64,000 nt of DNA from Mangifera indica (taxonomy: Eukaryota; Streptophyta; Magnoliopsida; Sapindales; Anacardiaceae). Made by a program: the position numbers and the translations under genes. Positions 50,265 through 63,180 of the stretch are shown here, piece after piece; the stretch's first letter is position 1, and each line of letters starts with the position of its first letter. The notes under the pieces are model-generated. The model saw only the letters and a program-made list of their open reading frames with translations. It was not told the origin of the DNA and did no database searches. The DNA lies in assembly GCF_011075055.1 (NCBI RefSeq), contig NC_058143.1, positions 15,760,930 through 15,824,929 of the forward strand. Reading direction: 5' to 3'.

Positions 50265-53200
50265 ATGGATGGACAGATCCAGGAGAGGCTTCTGAGACAT
50301 GTAGATGGTACTGATGTTGATGAGGAAGTAAATCTCAAGGACAAGGTGTGGATTGAGACCAAAAAGATTTGGGTTGTAGCTGGTCCTGCCATTTTCACAA
50401 GATTTTCTACTTATGGAATAAACTTAATCAGCCAAGGGTTTGTTGGGCATATTGGACCAACAGAGCTTGCTGCTTATTCACTTGTGTTTCCTGTGCTGTT
50501 GAGGTTTGCAAATGGCATACTGGTATGTCCTTGCCATTAGTTTCATTCTTGTGTTGCCATTAGTGTAGGTTTGGGGTTGATTTAGAACTGTTTGGTTTTG
50601 GTAATTTTGTTTGTACTTTAAAAGAATATCACAATGGGAGATGTATCATAACTCGTGTTTATGGACAATAATGAAGATTAAATACATAATACCAAAAGAT
50701 TAGCTTTATGGGACTGCAATAGAAAAATTTATAATCCCACTTTGCAGAACAGAGTAATGGTCAACCAGCCAAACCAACCAATTTAATATGATTTTGAGTA
50801 AAGGTAATCCTTACCCCAGATACATGGCCAGTTGATTTTGAATTCTCCTAAGCAATCTTTGCATGCTTGATTGGGAATCATGCATAATTCAATGAATTTT
50901 GATGATTTCTAACTTACTAGCCTTCGAAGAAGAAGAACATTCAATTAAAAGAATGGAGTCATTAGTGAGTGGATTTTTCAGTTAATTATCTTACATGGTG
51001 TGATCTAGTTGCTTTTAACTTCCATATTCTATAATGCTCATGTTTTTAGGGTTCAATGTGCAGTTGGGCATGGCAAGTGCATTGGAAACTTTGTGTGGGC
51101 AATCATATGGTGCAAAAGAATATCCCATGATGGGAGTACATCTTCAAAGATCATGGATAGTTATGTTCATTTCCTCAATCTTTCTTCTACCCTTGTTCAT
51201 CTTCACTACTCCACTTTTGAAGGCTTTGGGCCAGGAAGAGCATATTGCAGAAGTGGCAGGAATAATTTCTCTTTGGATAATTCCTGTGATGTTTGCCTTT
51301 ATTGTAGCATATAGCTGCCAAATGTTCCTACAAGCACAAAGCAAGAACATGATTATCTCGTACTTGGCAGCAACTTCAGTTTCAATCCATCTTCTTCTTT
51401 CTTGGCTTTTGACTGTGAAATATAAATTTGGGCTCACAGGAGCAATGGTATCAGCCATAATGGCATACTGGATTCCAGATCTGGGTCAACTATTGTTCGT
51501 TATATGTGGTGGTTGCAATGAAACATGGAAAGGTTTCTCAATTTTGGCTCTCAAAGATCTTTGGCCTGTATTTAAGCTTTCTCTGTCATCTGGTGTCATG
51601 ATTTGGTAAGCTTTTCCGTCTTACTGTCACTTGTATGAAGTTTTTAACAGTGAAAAAGTCTGGCCTTCAACAACTAGAATTATCTAAATCTCATACCAGC
51701 AAAACACAAGAAAGATAGTAAACATATATGTGTATCCCACATCATCTGAAAATGCTAAGATGTGATTGGTGGAGAGATGTTGGACATGTATGTGCATTCC
51801 ACATCATTTGAAAATACTAAGATGTGACTAGTGAGATAAATCTCAATAAGGACGTTGAATCTGGTAAAGGAGGTGATTGTGATACCCTTAGCACAAGAGA
51901 GTTGGGAATGCTAAGATGTGAGTTAAGTTTTTAGGATGAGTTTTGAGTTGTAAAATTATCAAAACTATGATGGATTGTGCCTAAGTAGATAATATTTTAA
52001 CAATGGATCGGTGATTGGACCAGATGTTAAACTTTAAGCTAAAACCATTTTATTTTTCAAAGATAAGTTTATTTATTGTCGTTGTTGATTATTATATTGA
52101 GTTTTGGTTTTCCTTAATTTGTATATCTGACAAGTTGAATTAGCATTATCTTGTCCTTGACAGTGTTGAGTTATGGTACAACACAATCTTGATTCTTCTA
52201 ACAGGAAACATGAAAAATGCTGAGGTTTCCATTGATGCTTTCGCTATCTGGTAATTGATTTATCACCTCTCCCTTCTGGATTTTACTTTGCACTTTCGTT
52301 TTCAATATGAAATGTCCATTGTGGCACATTCTTGTTAACAGCATTAATATCAGTGGTCTGGAAATGATGATATCCCTCGGTTTCTTGGCTGCAGCGAGGT
52401 ATCATCTTCGTTATTCTATTACTTCAATTAATTTCACTTTTTTATCTTTTGAAAGCACATGTAAACTAGTTCCTTCTGGATGTAAAATCTTCAGTGTTAG
52501 GGTCTCGAACGAACTTGGGAGAGGAAGCTCGAAAGCTGCAAAGTTCTCCATCACTGTCATAGTACTCATGTCATTAATCATTGGACTAGTGCTATTTGTG
52601 TTTTTCCTACTCCTTAGGGGACGCATTGCATACATTTTTACCAACAGCCATGAGGTTGCTAGCGTTGTTGCCGATCTGTCACCGCTGTTGGCTTTCTCCA
52701 TACTTATGAACAGTGTTCAACCTGTGCTCTCTGGTACTTTTTACCTTCTTAGTTATGGCTATATTCTAGTGTTGATTTTCTGGAGGAGGGATTACAAATT
52801 AATGAGACCATCAGACACTTTTGTTCTGCCATCAATATCTAAAAATACATATATATAACAGAATGTATTATTCTGAGCAGGAGTTGCTGTTGGTGCTGGA
52901 TGGCAAGGCATTGTAGCATATGTCAATGTATCATGCTACTACCTGGTGGGGATTCCTGTTGGGGTTTTGCTTGGTTATGTTGCTCATCTCGGAGTCAAAG
53001 TGAGTTTTATTGTTTCAATAAAACTATGTATACTCATTTTGAATACAAAAATAGGAATACATTTAATGTGTATCATGGTGTGATTGAGTAATTTTAAATT
53101 AAAGATAAAATAACACCCAATCATGTGATGAGATACATAATTGTATATCCATTTATATACTTAAAATAGATATGCATAGTATTGCTCTTATCATTTTTTA

Positions 53201-53668
53201 TCATTTAGATTTGGATTTTGTTATCCTTAAAAATGGCTTCAGCTGGTTAAGTTAATGAAGAAAGGAAAATTAACACTGTTTGATTCATTAGAGTGTGCTA
53301 CTCCAGTAGACCGAGAGGAATGAACATTGTATAAGTAAACGTTTTACTGCTTGGTTCAGCTCATGAATTTGTTTTGCAGGGAGTCTGGATGGGAATGTTG
53401 TTAGGGACATTTGTTCAAATGATAGTACTTATTATTATCACCTGCAGAACAGACTGGGATAAACAGGTATTATTATTTTTCCATTTATCTTTCTGTAGTT
53501 GATCTACATATTGGTGCTAAAATTACAAGCATAAATTGTTTTCTTCAGCATAATTTAATTTATAAACAATTAATATGCATTTCTCAGGTGACTATAGCTC
53601 ATAATCGTGTTAATAAGTGGTCCATGGGAGAAGCAAAAGAATCAATGCCAAAGAGTGAAGAAGCATAA
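50265..53668 (+). CDS. MATE efflux transporter 1 (DTX21-like clade, 489 aa)
   Basis: Multidrug and toxic compound extrusion transporter; plant members export metabolites or xenobiotics across the plasma membrane or tonoplast by cation antiport. Exons: 50265-50522, 51064-51605, 52164-52250, 52342-52398, 52495-52733, 52881-52999, 53380-53466, 53588-53668 (TAA), in frame throughout. The acidic N-terminus ([10 protein letters not shown]) is followed by hydrophobic segments consistent with 12 helices. Family blocks: [40 protein letters not shown], and [16 protein letters not shown]. The exon 2 start uses the second AG (GTGCAG|TTGGGC), because the earlier TTTTAG would shift the frame. The substrate cannot be told from sequence. 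It faces MATE gene 2 tail to tail. Confidence 0.93.
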
Positions 53669-54133
53669 GATTTAGCTTCTTTACTAGCCACTGTTTTAGA
53701 ACTGAGGATCTAGGGAGTTCAGTCCCTGGAATTTGCTTCTGTTTTCAACTTTACAAGTAGTAAAAGATTCTATGGTTTCATCAAATTGTAATAATCTTTT
53801 GAAGGATACTCTTCCAGGCTGAAACTTTGAGTGATGAAGGACAAAACTCTGTTATGATGCCATTATCCTTTCGAAACCCCGAAATTTAAATGGGTTTTTA
53901 TTTATTTAGAATTAAAGGGTATATTTTGTATTGGTGCAAGACAAAACTCTAAATATAGTATGAAATTGAAATACTTAACACTCCACAATATGTGTTAAAA
54001 TTAATTGTTGATTTTGACATATGGGTGAAAAATTAATTTTTTTAAACTTAATTGGTAGGAATCTGTCATTTCTTCAAACCTTGGTTGGGCCATAGTCATT
54101 TGAACCTTTTTGTTTCCTATGCTGAATAGGTCC
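53669..54133. other. Convergent intergenic region of the MATE pair
   Basis: 465 bp between the two stop codons, expected to hold both 3' ends; AT-rich with several AATAAA-like words. No other feature seen. Confidence 0.6.
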
Positions 54134-57100
54134 TTAATTTGATTCTTGATCAGGGGCTTTTAAGAGCCACCTATTGAGACGTTCAGATGCCCTGGTCACC
54201 TGTAAATTGAGGGAAAGAAATTCTAGTTGCAATAAATAAAATTTGTTCAACCTGAATCAAAATCTTCAAGAACAAGAGAATAAGAAATAAACGGTGCTAC
54301 GTTCTGTGAATTACCTGCTTCTCCCAATCTGTTCTCCATGTCATTAAAAGAAGAGTAAGTGCTTGTGTTGCCACTCCACATATCATCCCAATCCATATAC
54401 CCTGTAATATTAAACAACAAAATATTAAAAGTTCATAAACACACTGCATTATTTGTTAGATTTGAATCTCAATTAATTGTAATATTATAAACACACTGCA
54501 CATAGTTTACCTTGACTTCCAGATGCGCAACATATCCGAGCAAAGCTCCAATGGGCACCCCAACCACATAATAGCAACCGATATTTACATATGCAACCAC
54601 ACTTTGCAAACCGGCACCTATGGCAACTCCTGTTAATGTACAATAATTTCCCAAGTAAATGCATTAATCTTTACTATCAGATTTACCATAAATTTATCAT
54701 TGATTGATGAATTTGACTTGCCTGAGAGGATGGGCTGGATACTATTTAGCAAGACTGAGAAGGCAAGAGGAATAGAGAGGCTTGACACAGATTTTGCCAC
54801 TTCTTCACTGCTAGTAAACACGTAGGCTATTTGATAACTACACAATAAACATACCACTGAAAATACCACTCCAAGGCACGTTCCAGTGCATAAAATGACT
54901 TTGATAGAAAATTTTGCAGCCTTGGTGTTTCCTCTGCCCAGTTCATTGGAAATCCTCACGCTGAACCATCAATGGCCGAACATCAGTTTCACTAAAACAT
55001 GCTATTATTATTATTAAGGATTACACTATTAAAAATTGAGTGTCACCTTGCTGTGACTAGGAAGCCGAGGCCAATCATCAATTCCCACGTTGTAATGTTC
55101 AGGCTGAGTCATTATGATGAGCATGTTAGGATACTAAGTGTAAAACATGAAACTTATAATTTATATTAGAAAACATATACTTCTAATGTGAAATTTATAT
55201 GAATCTGAATTCTCCAATTTTAATATATGTGAATTTTCTAAGGTTCATATTATTTGATACTAACTTTGTAGAGTGTAATCCTACGTTACAAAGTATAAGC
55301 TTTTAAAGTGAGATTTATATGATTTGGGTTCCCCAATTTTGTTAATTAATTTGATGGAAATGAAAGAGTAATTACCAGATTGAGAAGGTAGCTATGGCTA
55401 TCACTGCACTCTTCATATATCCGGCTAATAAGACCAGAACTGAGTTGTACCATAATTCCAAGCTATTAATTACATACATACAGGAAAAAATCGTGTATTT
55501 AGTGTAACTAGATAAAACAAATATAGATTCTATATATAATTTATAAACCGTGGAAATCTAGACATACCAAATCATGACACCAGAAGAAATTGAGAGCTTG
55601 ATGACAGGAAAAATATCAGAGAATGCAGCTTTGGTGAATCCTCTCCATGTATCAGGGCACCAACCTCCAAATATATACACGAACTCCCCAATTACCAACA
55701 ACAAAAAGGAAATGTTCATTGCGATCATGGCACCCGGAATGCCATAGTTCAATAAGTAAACTAAGATCCAAGACAGAAGCACATGAATGGCGAATGAAGC
55801 AACAGTGAGCCATATAATAACAAAGTTCTTGAGTTGAGCCTGTAAATACATTTGCATTGTGGAGCTAAAGAGAGTGGTGTAGAGAACGGGAATGAACCAC
55901 AGTGATATTGTTCCTGCTTCTTCTGCTATCTCGTCTACTTGGCCGAGCAGTTTGAAGATTTGAGCAGCGAAGATGAATGCAGGGAGCAGAATTGTTGTAA
56001 CAGAAGAACTAACAATCCATGAGCGTTGCAGATAGATGCCCATCATGTGGTATTGCCCCGCTCCAAATGCCTGCCCACATAATGTTTCTGTAGCACTTGA
56101 CATTCCGAGCTGTTAAAGGCAATTTTCAATTCACATAAAATAGAAGTTAATTTCATGGATATGTTTTAATGATAAGAAGACTACTCAATTCACAAGATTA
56201 ATGTAAGAATAATATATTTTACCGCAAACCAAAGCAAGACCATAGTTATTATTATCTTATAATATATGATACATATCATATGATATGACATAATATATAC
56301 TGAAAATAATACATATTATAAGATGTATAAATTTAATACAATATAATTGACGTATCTTACGTTACAATACGTATCATATGATATGATATATATTATCAAT
56401 ATAGATTAATACACTTTATTTTGTTTGTTTTTGAACTTAATCGTTGGTTTGGTTAAAATGTTATTTAACATTATATATGAGCATTAATAATTAGAAGGGT
56501 AATTAGAAATCATACATAATATTGAGGGTGTGCATAGAAATGACAAATTCTTTAAAAAACAGACAAAACTAATGGTATACGCAAATTAAATAAAGTTATT
56601 TATACCTATTGAGATAATAGTTTGGGATTAAATAATATAATTATTTATTATTTTTATTATATTAAAATTATTTAATTAAATATTATCCCTTAATTATTTT
56701 AATTTATATATGGAAGTTTGCATAGATATAATGTGTATTTAGTTTAGATAATATTTGATAAAATTTAATAAAATTTGACGAATATAAATAATTACTATAC
56801 TTAATTAAAGTTAATAAAAAAATATTGATAATTTTATTTACATATTTTTAGGTATATTTATTTTAAAATATTTTTATCTTATTTATTATGTTAATTAAAA
56901 ATAAAATTATTTTATCTTAAAAATTAATAAATAATAATATAATTAATATTAATTTAATAATATTTTAATACATAAAATAAAAATATTTTTTATTATATTA
57001 CACATAATATTATCATCATTAAAAAACGGATAATAATAATTTTTTATTATTTATAAATTAAATAAAATAATATAAATAATAAAAAATATATTCTCGTGAT

Positions 57101-59416
57101 AATTCTTTATCTTCCCCCAGTCAAACATCCGGGTAGAATTATCAGAAGATAAGGCACCCATGGCTCAAGTTGACTACGCTACTGGCTGCTAAATAGGACA
57201 AACAAGGCCTGGAGATTTGTAAATAGGTCAAACGACTATATCCCACCAAGTTTTAATATAAATATATAAGTACATTAAAATGTTTAAAAAATTTATACGT
57301 GTACCCATATTTGGATTAAATATTAAATTATTATTTTATTAATAATATTAAAAATATATATAATTTTATTTTATTTTTTTAATTTTAAAAATTTTATTTT
57401 ATCTTCAAACCTTATTTTAATTTTAAAAATTAATATTTTTTTAAAAATCTATGATATTAATTATTATTATCTTTACGTTTAGCCTGATTATTTCCATTTT
57501 CTCTTAAAGATATTAAAAAAATAAAAAAATTTATTTTTATCAATGAAAGACAAAATAAAGTTTTATTCTACCACTTCATCGATAGAGACTAGGGCTAGAT
57601 TCGAGTCGAGTCAGTTTGAGTTCGAGCTCGGCTCGGCTCGGTTCGAACCCGAAACGAGCCGGACTCTGTTCGGTTCGATCGAGCTCGAATCGAATCCGAA
57701 CTGGCTTGGATTGGCTCGGTATATTTTTTTAAAATTTTTTTATACAAAACGATATCATTTTGATCCCCATATATACAAAAAACGATACCGTTTTGATATG
57801 AAAAACGAGCCAAGCCGAGCCGTTATCGAGCAGAACCGAAAACGAGCCGAACTCGAATCGAACCGAATATGGCTCGAGTCGAGCTCGAGCCGAACTCGAG
57901 CCAGCCATTAAAAAACCGAGCCGAGCCCGAGCTGGCTGCAAGCCGAGCTCGGCTCGGCTCGGCTCGAATCCAGCCCTAATAGAGACAGAAAACAACGTTA
58001 ATAACAGCTAAACACAACAGTCAAGGCCTAGAGTTGTGGAAATTGAAGCCTTCAGAATTAAAATTTAAATAGTAACTTAAAATTGACATGCACCACCACG
58101 ACGTTTTTGTCGACGCCGTGAACAGTCACTGATCTTGATTTTCAACTAAATGACAAATCAAAGTTTTAAAAAGAAAGATCATATTTTGTTGGCATTTGAC
58201 TGTAAGGTACACATCAGGCCTCAATCAAACAAGTAAATTAAAAATAAATAAATAAAGAAATATACATTCTTATAATACAACAATGATTAAGCAACTTAAA
58301 ATATTATGATTCGTCTTATATTATTTATTGAATGTCCACTTTATTACTAAGATTATTATATTTTTATTTTTTAAATGAAAAATTGTATTTAAATTAGATT
58401 ATTTTTTTAGAATTAAATAAATTAATATTTTTAAAATCAAATCAGACTAGTTGGTTTAATCGATTGAATCGGAAAATTGGCCTCAAGTTTGGTCTGATTA
58501 ACATAATTTGATCAAACCTAATCAAATAAGATGAATCGATCAAAATCGACATAACTAAGTTTGAATAAAATTTAAGATATTTTTTAAAAATTTAATTATT
58601 TTTTATTAGATTAAATGAATTTCTAAAGGTTTGTAAGGAAAAATAATTTCAAAAATAAAATAAAAAAAAGTATTTCATATTTATAGAAATGTTTTCTATA
58701 GACAATAACTTACAATATTATATGTATTTTTTTTTGGTACCATAAGATTAAGACTTTTTTATTTTAATTATTTTATTGAATCAAATGAATAATTGTTACT
58801 CCTTAATAATGATATATTCTAATCTCCATAGATATGAGTATTTGATTGATTTTATTTTTTATAAATTTTTAAGTAAAATCTATTTATTATAATCTAATAA
58901 TAAATTAAACTGATTAATTCTTAATCAAATCGATTGAATCATGAACCAGTGAGATAATTAATCCAATTTTAAAAACATTAGAATAAATCATATTAAATAA
59001 GTTAAACTTTGTTTAGTTTGATGATTGAACCTACAATCTTTTGCTAGTGGAGGAGACATACTTAAACTCTCTTTCTTGGAAGTCCACCCATTTACCACCC
59101 AAGTCATCATTTGGGGGTAAGATTACTATGTTTGATTATTAAATAGAAGTAATATAGGAACACGAGAGCTTACAGTGATGCCACAGGCAAATCTAACGAG
59201 AATTGTTTGAACAACTGCAAATGCTGAAAGCTCCAAGGCTCCAATGTGTCCAACAAATGCTTGAGTTACCATCACTACTCCAAACAAAGCCACTCTTGCT
59301 AATATTGCTGGAAATGCAATTCTCCATATCTTCTTTGATTCCATCCAAACTCTCCCTGACAAACTTCCATCTTCTGTTTCTAATTTTGTAATGAGCCTCT
59401 CTTCAATGATACTCAT
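54134..59416 (-). CDS. MATE efflux transporter 2 (DTX-type, 479 aa)
   Basis: Second MATE transporter, reverse strand. Exons: 59174-59416, 55568-56109, 55376-55462, 55047-55103, 54722-54960, 54511-54629, 54315-54401, 54134-54199 (TAA). Internal exons 2-7 have exactly the lengths found in MATE gene 1, so the two are an old inverted duplicate pair. Blocks: [56 protein letters not shown]. The start MSIIEERL is the first ATG of the exon. Intron 1 is 3.06 kb, against 541 bp in gene 1, and holds a hAT-like MITE. Intron 5 has a GC donor (CTCTCAG|GCAAGT). A 5' UTR intron ending at CCCAG about 15 bp before the ATG is possible. Substrate unknown. Confidence 0.92.
56110..59173 (-). other. Long first intron of MATE gene 2 with repeats
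   Basis: 3,064 bp, very AT-rich. It contains the MITE at 57590-57978, a MULE-like left arm starting at 57225 (AGGTCAAACGACTATATCCC), and a pair of loosely inverted segments at about 58424-58500 and 58900-58981 sharing ATCGATTGAATC, probably an old MITE. No coding exon seen. Confidence 0.6.
57590..57978. mobile_element. hAT-like MITE (389 bp) with GAGCTCGAGCC-rich arms
   Basis: Terminal inverted repeats start TAGGGCTRGATTCGAG at both ends. The flanks carry a perfect 8-bp direct repeat ATAGAGAC (57582-57589 and 57979-57986), the duplication size of hAT transposons. The arms are long degenerate runs of GGCTCG/CGAGCC that could fold into a large hairpin. They are GC-rich within an AT-rich intron and give rise to spurious open frames on both strands. 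No transposase. Confidence 0.85.
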
Positions 59417-62286
59417 TTAGACTGATCTGGGTAATGATTAATTTACAAAAAATCAGCAAACTAATAAACATAAATCTAGAAAGCACAGAAAACGAAAATA
59501 AATAAATAAGTAAACAAAAATAAAAACGAAAGAGAAGAAGAAGAGAAAGAAGGATATGATTTAGCTAGCCTTTAGCATGAAAAACAAATAAGACATGCTT
59601 TAGCCTTGATTACACTCAAGCTCATCTTGTAAAAAACATGCTGTAGCCTGTAAAAATTCAACTTACATAGCCTGGCTGAAGGGAAGCACTCTTGGGTTCT
59701 TTATAAAATTGGGAGATGTATTTCAGAGGGCTAAGAGAAGTGGAAAGAGAGGAATTCAGGGAAAGTCATAAGACTACTCCTACTGGTTTCATACAATGTC
59801 GTTCCTATCAATGCAATATTATATATATACTTAATAATAAAATTATGTATATATATTTTTGGTACATAATTTATATACATAGATTATATATCATCATATA
59901 ATTAAATAATTTTAAATTAAATATTAAATAATACCAAATCATAAAATAATATATTCTTTATTTAGTTAAATTATATAATAAAAATATATACATGCTTTAT
60001 AATTAAAGGCAATGCTGTGCTATTCTGCCTAAGTTATCTCCTATTTATATAATTAAGTACAATTGAATGATAATTTCATAAATTTAATTTCTTAATTAAT
60101 TTCATTTGGGTTTGGAATTCAACACGTGCACCAAGTGGGTATGTTTACTTGTCACTTGTATATAATCGTCAGAACTAGAAGCAATAGCCAATAAATTTTA
60201 TATGATAAAATAAGGAACTGTCACTTTGAAGGACTTAATAAGTAAGAAAATAGCCATATGTATTGTCTTGGCCGGGCTTTAGGTATAACTTCCGTGAAAG
60301 AAAAGTACTCCATTGGCCACATCGGTCATGTTGATTTGTTCTGGTTTTCAAAGGGCTGGTGTGACGAAAGACGTATCTTCAGATACAGACAATAGTTTTT
60401 ACTATTTGAATTTAAATATGATGACTAAGGGACAAAAGATTTCGTGTATTCTTAAATAATTTAATGTTTACTATTTCATTTTACCAATATCAATTAGAAT
60501 TTTTTTTTATGTTGAACAATAATTTAAAATAGGAAAAACAATGGAGAAATTCGGTTAACATTTAAAAAAAATGAAATAAATAATCAAAATATTACATCTT
60601 AATTTATTAAATAACTTATTAGTAAAATATATTAATATAAAAAATCAAATTGGTTAAGTTTAAACTTGAACACAATCCGTGATAAAAGAGTTATTAATAT
60701 GCTGACCCCTTAATGTCTCATTCTAATTGAACCTAACGTAGACCTACTTTTAATAAATGCAAGGCCAGCAAAATTGGACATCACCCAATAACTTCAAAAA
60801 ATATTACTGGAGTGTAAATGATATGAAATTGACTTTGAGAGCTTTGAAGATTCAACACAAACAAATAAAATAAAAATAATAATAATCTACAGCAGAAAAA
60901 TAAAGGAAGCTTGGCATTTTAACATGGATAACACAACCTACATCCATAGAACCTTGTTCAAATAACTCAATCATAATAAAGTTTGTTAAGAAATGGAGAA
61001 ACGAAAAGCTCACACAGAGCTTGTTCAAATCATTTCCTCACGTACACTCGGACTAATGTTTACTGTAAGATATGAAACGCTCAAACCAAGTTCGCCTTGG
61101 TTTCTGAGCTTCCCACTTAGATACGTTTAAGCTGCCCTTGAATTGTTTGCTGACAGGAATCCTTCTTGTCTATGGCCTCGAAATCCCTTAAAGGACTAGT
61201 AATCTGCAATGATTTGAAAGAAATTATTCTAAGATTAAAGTCGCAAAACCAACATCTGAGGATAAGAAATATTAAAAACAAAATCTCCAAGTTGAACCCA
61301 TTGAGGAAGAAGGTGTGAGTTAAATATCCGGTACATATGAAAAGAGAGATGGTAGGTGTCCAATAAAAAATGGTGCTTGCAAAAAGTTGTTACACCTACA
61401 AAAATATAGAAGATATTGTCAAGTGTAAATCAAAGGAACTCATTTGAATAATATGAACACAAGATGCACCAAATATTCACACAATATTCATAGTTTGCGG
61501 ATTCGTAGATCCTACAATCTCCCCCTATGGAAAATGACTTTTATCGGCATAAAAGATTGATTTCACAGCAATCTACAATGTCCAAGGGTCAACAATTATG
61601 TCATAACACTTCACAATTCGTTTCATAGACAAATTAATCAGCAAACTCAAGGTTTCAAAGTTCTAAGTTCAAAGCTTTAATTTTTTTCTAATAAACAAAT
61701 GTTCATCTTAGGACATAAACACATAATCAATTAGTTCACGTAGTTCATCAGTAGTTCCCATTCCAGAGCATAGACAAGTTCACTGGAATTAACAAAAACA
61801 AACAAATTTACCACCTAAGCATTAATTAAAACAAATAGTCCACTCTAGAATCAACATTGTTTTCTGTGGAGTCCCGGTATAAAAGGATTCGTGGTATCTA
61901 TTTTTAGACTTTCAGTCTCCATTTCATATCCTCAATGTGAGGATTCTCTTTTGAAGGACCTTATCATCAACCACTCCTTGGAAAAAAAAGCTATTCTAAT
62001 CCTTTCTTAACCGTAATTGTTTCAATCCTCTTCACTCTTGCTTCCATAGTTGAAACAACATAAAATAAATCTTCTAGGCCCTTAAATACCAAGGTCATGA
62101 TCAATCGAAGGTTTTGTTTGTGAAGGAGGGGATTTGAACATTTAATCACATACTTGAAATCTCACTCCTTTGTTACTCAACCCTTGAGACTTTTTTTATA
62201 AAATTTGTTAGGGTGAGTTTTTCATCAACTTGAGCTTGGAATTTGTTTCCATGTTACCACATAAAGTTTAAACTCTCTAGTTAGAA
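59417..62286. other. Gene-poor region right of MATE gene 2
   Basis: Contains the 5' flank of MATE gene 2 (to about 59700; a possible 5' UTR donor GGCTAT|GTAAGT on the reverse strand near 59670). Beyond that it is AT-rich sequence without a recognised gene, except the weak exon candidate at 61117-61203. Confidence 0.5.
61117..61203 (-). other. Possible orphan terminal exon, unknown protein
   Basis: On the reverse strand a TTGCAG acceptor is followed by 28 codons and TAA. The peptide starts ITSPLRDFEAID and ends GQLKRI, with balanced amino-acid composition unlike the AT-rich surroundings. I do not recognise the protein and found no matching upstream exons, so it could be the relic or the end of a gene beyond the window. 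Confidence 0.22.
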
Positions 62287-63171
62287 GGCCAAAGGACTAT
62301 TTCCCACCTAAGTTTTAATGATCAAAGGCAAATATACACCCGCGAGGTTTTAAAAATCCAAATATCCACCCATGAGTCAATTTTTGTTAAAATTTTCTAT
62401 TATAATTAAGGATAAAATTATTATTTTAGCAATAATATTAAAAAATATATAATTTTATCTCATTTTCCCCTAAGATTTTAGAAACTAATAATTTCACTCA
62501 TGTCTAAATATTTTCAGTTTTGAAAAGTGTCTATTTCCCCCCACCCCTGGTTTTTTTCTCCCCTCTTCGACCACCACCTATCTTCGGCTACTCCTCCTTT
62601 TTCCTTCATTCAGTCGACGGTCTCTCTTCGATGAAATGGTTGGCCAACAACAAAAAGACATGGGCAAAGACCGCCAAATCTCTTCATTCGATAAAGAGAT
62701 GAAGAGATTGTCCCTTAGTCATGCGAAGAATCTCCACCCATCCCTCGGACATCATGTCGTGTTGTTGTCAAAGGTAGCTCGACTGTCGGAGAGAAGCAAA
62801 GGTCGACGTTAGCTCGGTTAATGGAGGGAGAGGTCACTAAAGTAATCTAAAATTGAAAAGGGGTTAAACTGAAGTTTTCAAAAGTTTGGGGGTTGTTGAA
62901 ATGGGCTAGGTTGGGGGTAGGGAGAATGTGACTTCTTAAAATTAGAAAACCTTTGATAGAGGTAAAATTGTTAGTTTTTAAAATTTAGAAAGGAAAATAT
63001 AATGAATTATATAATTTTTTAATAATATTATTAAAATAACAGTTTTATCCTTTACTCTAACTAAAAATTTTAATGAAAATTGACTTATAGGTGAGTTTTT
63101 AGGTTTTTAAAACTCCGTAAAGATGTATTTATCTTTATATTAAAACTTAGATGGGAAATAATTCTTTACCC
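62287..63171. mobile_element. MULE-like element C of the same family as A and B
   Basis: The left end GGCCAAAGGACTATTTCCCA matches in inverted orientation the right end (TAGATGGGAAATAATTCTTT up to 63171), continuing inward for over 100 bp with gaps. Flanks resemble a worn 9-bp duplication (TAGTTAGAA on the left, CAATTAGAA on the right). The centre (62560-62830) is GC-richer, possibly captured host sequence; the 60-codon frame there has no recognised domain. Confidence 0.65.
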
Positions 63172-63180
63172 AATTAGAAA

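Noticed and set aside
57543..57995. Arg/Glu/Ser-rich open frames on both strands
   Set aside because: Product of the GAGCTCGAGCC repeats of the MITE; low complexity on both strands.
60300..60370. MATE exon 1 relic (frame reading SIGHIGHVDLFWF)
   Set aside because: Only about a dozen residues resemble the family block FVGHIGALEL; the flanks do not, so chance cannot be excluded.
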